Below are positions 58,229-64,000 of a stretch of 64,000 nt of DNA, piece after piece. This stretch comes from Variovorax paradoxus (GTDB lineage: Bacteria; Pseudomonadota; Gammaproteobacteria; Burkholderiales; Burkholderiaceae_C). Under the pieces are notes generated by a model. The model saw only the letters and a program-made list of their open reading frames with translations. It made no database searches and had not been told where the DNA came from. Made by a program: the position numbers and the translations under genes. The stretch covers positions 4,788,501 through 4,852,500 of the forward strand of contig NZ_CP091716.1 of NCBI RefSeq assembly GCF_022009635.1, read 5' to 3'. Within the stretch, counting starts at the first letter, position 1. Each line of letters begins with the position of its first letter.

Positions 58229-59608
58229 TTAATGCGCGGACAGGAAAGGAACGGCCTCTTTCAGCGAGCGCGCCTGCGCTTCTTCGTACAGCGCGATCTC
58301 GTCTTGCACCGTCGCGCCCAGCGCGGCTTCGAACACGGCCTGCGCGCTGTTGGCGGCATAGCTCTTCTGCTCGTCCGCGCCGAGGTTGGACTGGAAGATG
58401 CCGGCAGCGCTCACGGGCAAAAAGTCTTCGTAGGTGATGGGTTCGGCTTCCAGCCAGCCTTCGTCGACGAGCGCATGCAGCGGCTTCGCGCCGAGCGCGT
58501 CCTGATTCGCGGCGCGGCCCTTGTCGGTCAGTGCATAGCGGAAGAAGCCGAGGCCCTCTTCGCGCATCGTCTTCAGGTCGTCGGGGAAATCATTGAACGC
58601 GGCGTTCAGTCGCGCCTGGTAGTCGGCTCCGGCATTGCCGGCGCCGTTCGCGTCGCGCACGCGGGAGAGCAGCGCGTCGTAGAGCGCCCGGCCCTTGCGG
58701 GTCAGCGCAACGCCGCGTTGCTCGATCTCGCCGAATCGCGCGGTGTGCGTGCCTGCCTCGCCCTCGCTCTCGCCGACGAAAGCCACGCGCTCCTGCAGCG
58801 CGCGAAAGCTGGTCTGGCGCAGCAGGATCGGCACCTTGCGGCGCGGCGGGCCTTCGATGACGTCCTTGGCGGACATGCCGCGGCGCGTCATATCGACCTG
58901 CGCATCGTCGATGTTCAGGGTGCGCGGCGTGAGGTGATTGATGTGCGGACCCTTGAAGCAGGCCACGTCGGCGATGAGCCGGTGCGCCGCCAGCAGCTTG
59001 TCGTAGGTGGCCTTGCTCACCGTGGCCTCGCTGTGCCAGCGGAAAGTCTCCAGGGCCTGCGCCACGAATTCTTCCGCCTCTGCAGCCGTCAGGCCACCGG
59101 CCTTCTCTGCTTGCTCGATGAGTGCCAGCGCGCGCGGCGTGAAGATGTTCCTGCGCGCCAGGATCTGCTGCACCTCTGCGCGCAGCGCGAGGTCTTCGAT
59201 CAGCTCGAGCCGCAGCAGCGATGTGAAGACGCGGAACGGGTTGTTCGACAGCGATGCATCGGTCACCGGGCGGAAGGCTGTCGAGTGCACCGGCACACCG
59301 GCCACGGACAGGTCGTAGTAGCCGACGGGCGCCATGCCCATCACCTTGAACAGGCGCCGGATCGTGGCCAGCTCCTCGGGCTTGCCCAGGCGGATGGCGC
59401 CGTGGCGCTCGACATCAATCCGCTCCAGTTCGCCGTTCTTGCGCAGATGCGCCAGAAGCGTCGGCTCGCGCATGCTGTCGGCGTTGACGTTGGCCACGAC
59501 ATCGAGCAGATCGCCGTACAACGGAACCTCCTCGCGGTACATCTCGGACATGCGGCGGGAGAACAGCGAACGGATCTCGTCGCTGGAGAGGAAGGTGGTG
59601 TCGTTCAT
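58229..59608 (-). CDS. hglS: 2-oxoadipate dioxygenase/decarboxylase (HglS, formerly DUF1338/YdcJ)
   Basis: A 459-residue Fe(II)-dependent VOC-fold enzyme converting 2-oxoadipate to D-2-hydroxyglutarate in lysine (2-aminoadipate) catabolism. The start ATG 59608 matches the family's N-terminus (SSDEIRSLFSRRMSEMYREE); the frame extending to 59836 is not conserved-looking. Visible expected residues are His69 and Arg73 in ERHGAIRLG, His in GPHINHLTPRTLN and Glu in FGEIEQRG. It is the first gene of a three-gene minus-strand set with a LysR regulator and the D-2-hydroxyacid dehydrogenase. Confidence 0.9.
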   Translation of the reverse strand: MNDTTFLSSDEIRSLFSRRMSEMYREEVPLYGDLLDVVANVNADSMREPTLLAHLRKNGELERIDVERHGAIRLGKPEELATIRRLFKVMGMAPVGYYDLSVAGVPVHSTAFRPVTDASLSNNPFRVFTSLLRLELIEDLALRAEVQQILARRNIFTPRALALIEQAEKAGGLTAAEAEEFVAQALETFRWHSEATVSKATYDKLLAAHRLIADVACFKGPHINHLTPRTLNIDDAQVDMTRRGMSAKDVIEGPPRRKVPILLRQTSFRALQERVAFVGESEGEAGTHTARFGEIEQRGVALTRKGRALYDALLSRVRDANGAGNAGADYQARLNAAFNDFPDDLKTMREEGLGFFRYALTDKGRAANQDALGAKPLHALVDEGWLEAEPITYEDFLPVSAAGIFQSNLGADEQKSYAANSAQAVFEAALGATVQDEIALYEEAQARSLKEAVPFLSAH

Positions 59609-59946
59609 TGGAGGTGGTCTTGAAGTGACGCGAGGCGCCCGGCATTCCCGGAGCGCATCGGTCGAGTGCGCAACCAAAATTTTCGGCAGCGCGGGCGGGC
59701 GGGTCAAACGATCTTCTTGCCGAACGTCATTCCTCCAGCGCATGAACTCGGCCCTTCGCATGCTGGCGCCAGACATTCCGTCGCTGCATGGACTCGATTC
59801 CAAAACATCACTGTCGGTGAAACAAGGAGGAATCACAAAATACCGTCCCCATCGCTGCCACCGAGCAGCCGCGGTTCAGCGCGTGTGCCGCCGCGCCGCA
59901 TGCACGCCGCCAGCCGACTTTTCAAACAGAGACACAGGGACTCCCC
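59609..59946. other. intergenic region, divergent promoter area
   Basis: The 338 bp separate hglS (leftward) from a Bug receptor gene (rightward). I see no gene, RNA or convincing promoter pair. The stretch is less GC-rich around 59675-59690 and 59795-59845. The Bug gene has AGGGA six bases before its ATG. Confidence 0.5.
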
Positions 59947-60954
59947 ATGCCAGCTCAGACATCGAACCATCGCCGCGCCCTCCTCTCGCTCGCCCTGATC
60001 GCCGCCGTCGGCGGAGTCGCGCTCTCGCAGCCCGGCACCGCGCAAGCGGAGAACGCCTGGCCGACCAAGGCCATCACGCTGGTGGTGCCCTTCCCCGCAG
60101 GCGGCACGACCGACACTATGGCGCGGCTGGCGGGCCAGGCGCTGAGCAAAGAACTGGGTCAGTCGGTGGTCATCGACAACAAGCCGGGAGCTGGTGGCAA
60201 CATCGGCGCGCAGGCGGTGGCGCGCTCGACGCCCGACGGCTACACGCTGCTGATGGGCACCGTGGGCACGCATGCCATCAACCCCGCGCTCTACAAGAAG
60301 ATGCCCTACAACCACCTCAAGGACTTCGCGCCCGTCTCCCGCGTGGTGGCCGTGCCGAACGTGCTGGTGGTGAACCCGTCGCGGCCGTACAAGACGGTGC
60401 AGGAGCTGATCGCATATGCCCGGGCCAATCCGGACAAGGTCACCTATGCCTCGTCGGGCAACGGCACGTCGATCCACCTCGTGGCCGAACTCTTTAAGAC
60501 CATGACCGGCGTGAAGATGCAGCACATTCCCTACAAGGGCAGCGCGCCCGCCCTGGCCGACCTGATGGGCGGGCAGACCGACATCATGTTCGACAACATG
60601 CCGTCGTCGATCTCGTTCGTGAAGGCGGGCAAGCTGCGCCCGCTGGCCGTGACCACGGCCACGCGCTCGGCCCAGTTGCCGAACGTGCCGGTGCTCGCCG
60701 AAGCGGGGGTGCCGGGCTTCGATGCAGCATCGTGGTTCGGGCTGCTGGCGCCTGCAGGCACCCCGGCCGCCGTGATCCAGCGCATCGACGACGCGCTCAT
60801 CAAGGCGATGGCGTCGACCGAGCTCAAGCAGAAGATCATCGAGCAAGGTGGCGACCCCGTCGCCGAAACGCCGGAGAAGTTCTCGGCGTTCATCCAGTCG
60901 GAGACGGTGAAGTGGGGGAAGATCGTGAAGGATTCAGGGGCCAGTGTCGATTGA
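59947..60954 (+). CDS. Bug/TctC-family periplasmic solute receptor, third copy
   Basis: A 335-residue exported receptor with a signal peptide ending near GTAQAE (about residue 35). Family motifs are ITLVVPFPAGGTTDTMARLA, VVIDNKPGAGGNIGAQAVA, TPDGYTLLMGTVGTHAINPA and IPYKGSAPALADLMGGQTD. Divergent from hglS, it may bring in a dicarboxylate related to the lysine or glutarate route, or be unrelated. No tctAB genes accompany it. Confidence 0.93.
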   Translation: MPAQTSNHRRALLSLALIAAVGGVALSQPGTAQAENAWPTKAITLVVPFPAGGTTDTMARLAGQALSKELGQSVVIDNKPGAGGNIGAQAVARSTPDGYTLLMGTVGTHAINPALYKKMPYNHLKDFAPVSRVVAVPNVLVVNPSRPYKTVQELIAYARANPDKVTYASSGNGTSIHLVAELFKTMTGVKMQHIPYKGSAPALADLMGGQTDIMFDNMPSSISFVKAGKLRPLAVTTATRSAQLPNVPVLAEAGVPGFDAASWFGLLAPAGTPAAVIQRIDDALIKAMASTELKQKIIEQGGDPVAETPEKFSAFIQSETVKWGKIVKDSGASVD

Positions 60955-60980
60955 CGATGTGCTGAGGGCACGCCGGGCGC

Positions 60981-61455
60981 GTGGGCCTGGGTGGCAGCTA
61001 CCATCGCGAGGTCGCAACGATGTTTCCTCGACGGTGTCGCTCGTTTCGGCCACCGTTGAGCGTGCGAGGAGCAAGGTGCCGAAGGGGCGCGCGCTTCAAC
61101 GGCAATGTGCTCTGCTCCGGTCTCACTCACGAGCTGCAGGATGGCAACTGGATCACCACCGCCCGATTCGGAGCACCTGCGCTCTCCTCTTCCTCCGGCG
61201 CCGCGCTCGAGTTGACCGACCGGAACGGCAACAGGATTGCGCTCGACGCCGACGGCATTACGCTGGACAGTCCGAAGAACATCAGGCTCGCCGCCGGTAG
61301 GCGACAGCGCCGTGTGCGTGGGGCCGCCCGACGTCATCGTTCAAGGCTCGGCAACGGTGCTCATTGGCGGTCGATCTGCGGCGCGCATGGGTGATGCGAC
61401 GGCACATGGCGGCAGCATCGTGCTAGGGCTGCCCACCGTGATGATCGGGGGTTGA
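60981..61455 (+). pseudogene. decayed VgrG-like spike / PAAR remnant
   Basis: One frame from 60981 reads GSYHREVATMFP and SFRPPLSV (VgrG-like), then after an apparent internal deletion FNGNVLCSGLTHELQDGNW and LELTDRNGNRIALDADGITL (spike C-terminus). At about 61297-61300 the frame breaks. The continuation in another frame (to the stop at 61455) is a clear PAAR segment: CVGPPDVIVQGSATVLIGGR, then AARMGDATAHGGSIVLGLPT. The whole looks like a truncated, internally deleted and frameshifted gene for a contractile-injection or type VI secretion tip. No other secretion gene is nearby. Confidence 0.7.
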
Positions 61456-61507
61456 TCAGGCGGCTACCATTCGGCTTCGGAGTCACGGCAACTTCCAGGA
61501 AGAAGAC

Positions 61508-61930
61508 ATGAAAAAGTCGGACGATACAAGCCCAAGCCAGCCGGCCTCGGAACTCATTTCGAACAAGATCGCCGAGCTCGGGGGCTGGCGCGGCGCAACG
61601 CTCGCCAGGATGCGCAAGCTCATCAAGGAAGCAGACCCCGACGTCGTCGAGGAATGGAAATGGATGGGCACACCGGTCTGGTCGCACGACGGGATCATCT
61701 GCACCGGCGAGTCTTACAAGAGCGCTGTGAAGCTCACCTTTGCGAAGGGCGCGTCGCTGAAGGACCCCGCCCGGCTCTTCAACGCGAGTCTCGATGGAAA
61801 CATGCGCCGCGCCATCGACATTCACGAAGGAGAAGAAGTCGATGAAACTGCCTTCAAGGCACTCGTTCGTGAGGCGATCGAACTCAACGGTGCTGGCAAA
61901 TCGAAATCTTCGAAAAAAGCGAAGAGTTGA
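61508..61930 (+). CDS. DUF1801-domain protein
   Basis: A 140-residue cytoplasmic protein with AGGA about seven bases before ATG 61508. The DUF1801/YdhG-like fold is seen in ASELISNKIAELGGWRGATL, EADPDVVEEWKWMGTPVWSH and VKLTFAKGASLKDPARLFNA. The C-terminal tail is Lys/Ser-rich (GKSKSSKKAKS). The function of the family is not established; some members resemble iron-chaperone-like or phage-linked proteins. Confidence 0.85.
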   Translation: MKKSDDTSPSQPASELISNKIAELGGWRGATLARMRKLIKEADPDVVEEWKWMGTPVWSHDGIICTGESYKSAVKLTFAKGASLKDPARLFNASLDGNMRRAIDIHEGEEVDETAFKALVREAIELNGAGKSKSSKKAKS

Positions 61931-62023
61931 ATCGGCGCGGATCTGCTTGCGTGCCAGGTCTTCCGGCTAGAGATGCTTTTGCAAAGCTGAACAGTGCTGC
62001 GACCTCACGGAGTACAGTCAGGA

Positions 62024-62182
62024 ATGACTTCACATACGCCTGCACCCTCTAACCCGCCGCCCACGACGGCTCCCGTCGAGGTCACGGAGACCCAGGCGTT
62101 CACGCAAGCTTGGATTCTGTTCGCGGTGCTATTTGTAGTGGTTATTGGCATCCTGTGGGTATTGCAGGCTCGTTACGGCTGA
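62024..62182 (+). CDS. small single-span membrane protein
   Basis: A 52-residue protein from ATG 62024. A Pro/Thr-rich N-terminal half (SHTPAPSNPPPTTAPVEVTE) is followed by one strongly hydrophobic helix, WILFAVLFVVVIGILWVLQA, and a short RYG end. It would sit in the inner membrane with its N-terminus probably outside. GGAG occurs 11 bases upstream. No family is known to me. It is the last gene before the convergent rRNA operon terminator. Confidence 0.5.
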   Translation: MTSHTPAPSNPPPTTAPVEVTETQAFTQAWILFAVLFVVVIGILWVLQARYG

Positions 62183-62250
62183 CTGGCACCTACGCGCGCT
62201 AACCTGTTTTGAATAGCACACCGTGTGCACTTTCAAGTTCCCTAAAGCAA

Positions 62251-62284
62251 AAAACCCCAGTCAGTTGTATCTGACTGGGGTTTT
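62251..62284 (-). terminator. intrinsic terminator of the rRNA operon
   Basis: The hairpin AAAACCCCAGTCAG-TTGTAT-CTGACTGGGGTTTT has a long perfect stem. Read on the minus strand it is followed by further T residues (TTTTTTGC) and lies about 15 bp after the 5S gene. The symmetric A/T tails mean it could also stop plus-strand transcription from the small membrane-protein gene. Confidence 0.9.
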
Positions 62285-62297
62285 CTGGGCTGTAAGA

Positions 62298-62412
62298 GCC
62301 TGACGATGACCTACTTTCACACGGGAACCCGCACTATCATCGGCGCTGAGTCGTTTCACTGTCCTGTTCGGGATGGGAAGGAGTGGGACCAACTCGCTAT
62401 GGTCATCAGGCA
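62298..62412 (-). rRNA. rrf: 5S ribosomal RNA
   Basis: The minus strand reads TGCCTGATGACCATAGCGAG at the 5' end and GTAGGTCATCGTCAGGC at the 3' end, which pair as helix I. The internal CCCGAACAGGACAGTGAAAC region is typical of betaproteobacterial 5S rRNA. About 115 nt, ends approximate. Confidence 0.95.
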
Positions 62413-62540
62413 TAAAGGGTTGCTTGGCTGATCACATGATCAACCAAACGAATTCATAGAGTTTGGAATCAACTTTTGGCGAATTGTTTTGAATGCGTCA
62501 ACTTGGCATAACACCTTGATCAGTATTTTGATCAAAGTTA

Positions 62541-64000
<1,460 letters not shown>

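Overview
The window is GC-rich chromosomal DNA from a betaproteobacterium, most likely a Comamonadaceae member close to Variovorax. This is inferred from gene content: a Burkholderia-type contact-inhibition locus, a GlgE/TreS/TreYZ alpha-glucan cluster, several Bug-type solute receptors, and meta-cleavage of gallate-type aromatics. No species-level marker was searched. An rRNA operon (5S and the 3' part of 23S, minus strand) closes the right end.

Region 1 (1-13.4 kb, minus strand) is a two-partner secretion / contact-dependent inhibition locus in bcpA-bcpI-bcpO-bcpB order. It holds a ~2,960-residue filamentous haemagglutinin-like exoprotein with an AT-richer C-terminal tail, an AT-rich probable immunity gene, a bcpO-like lipoprotein gene whose lipobox cysteine codon reads TGA, the TpsB transporter, a further lipoprotein and the start of a SUKH-type (SMI1/KNR4) immunity-like gene. 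The bcpA upstream region has a candidate promoter whose -35 lies in a 19-bp palindrome. Region 2 (13.4-14.4 kb) has three small genes of unknown function.

Region 3 (14.4-31.8 kb, minus strand) is a tightly packed operon: glgB, glgE, treS-maltokinase fusion, a small mechanosensitive-type channel, glgX, treZ and a malQ-treY fusion. Together they can turn trehalose into branched alpha-glucan (TreS, maltokinase, GlgE, GlgB) and recycle glucan to trehalose (GlgX, TreY, TreZ, MalQ). The channel gene suggests an osmotic-stress setting.

Region 4 (32-47.4 kb) is mixed: DUF1488, a lipoprotein alpha/beta hydrolase, a LysE-family exporter, a mini-lipoprotein with Asp-rich repeats, an apparent structured RNA with its own terminator (35131-35309), a membrane protein with an EF-hand-like loop, an S1C protease, an SGNH hydrolase, kdsA, an HDOD protein beside an orphan GspE/PilB ATPase, an alpha/beta hydrolase, a chemoreceptor behind a near-perfect sigma-28 promoter, an orphan Imm51-like gene and a GNAT acetyltransferase.

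Region 5 (47.4-55.6 kb) is an aromatic-acid catabolic cluster. A LysR regulator with two HTH domains faces, across a perfect 16-bp palindrome, an operon of LigJ-type 4-oxalomesaconate hydratase, CHA aldolase, fused gallate dioxygenase, two Bug receptors, a DUF1932 dehydrogenase and a ModA-like protein without a signal peptide. The 4-oxalomesaconate tautomerase is not recognisable. Region 6 (55.6-61 kb) starts with a two-copy 155-bp intergenic repeat, then holds an FAD-linked D-2-hydroxyacid dehydrogenase, a GcvA-like LysR and HglS (2-oxoadipate to D-2-hydroxyglutarate), a set that fits late lysine catabolism, plus a divergent Bug receptor. Region 7 (61-64 kb) has a decayed VgrG/PAAR remnant, a DUF1801 protein, a small membrane protein, a terminator, 5S and partial 23S rRNA.
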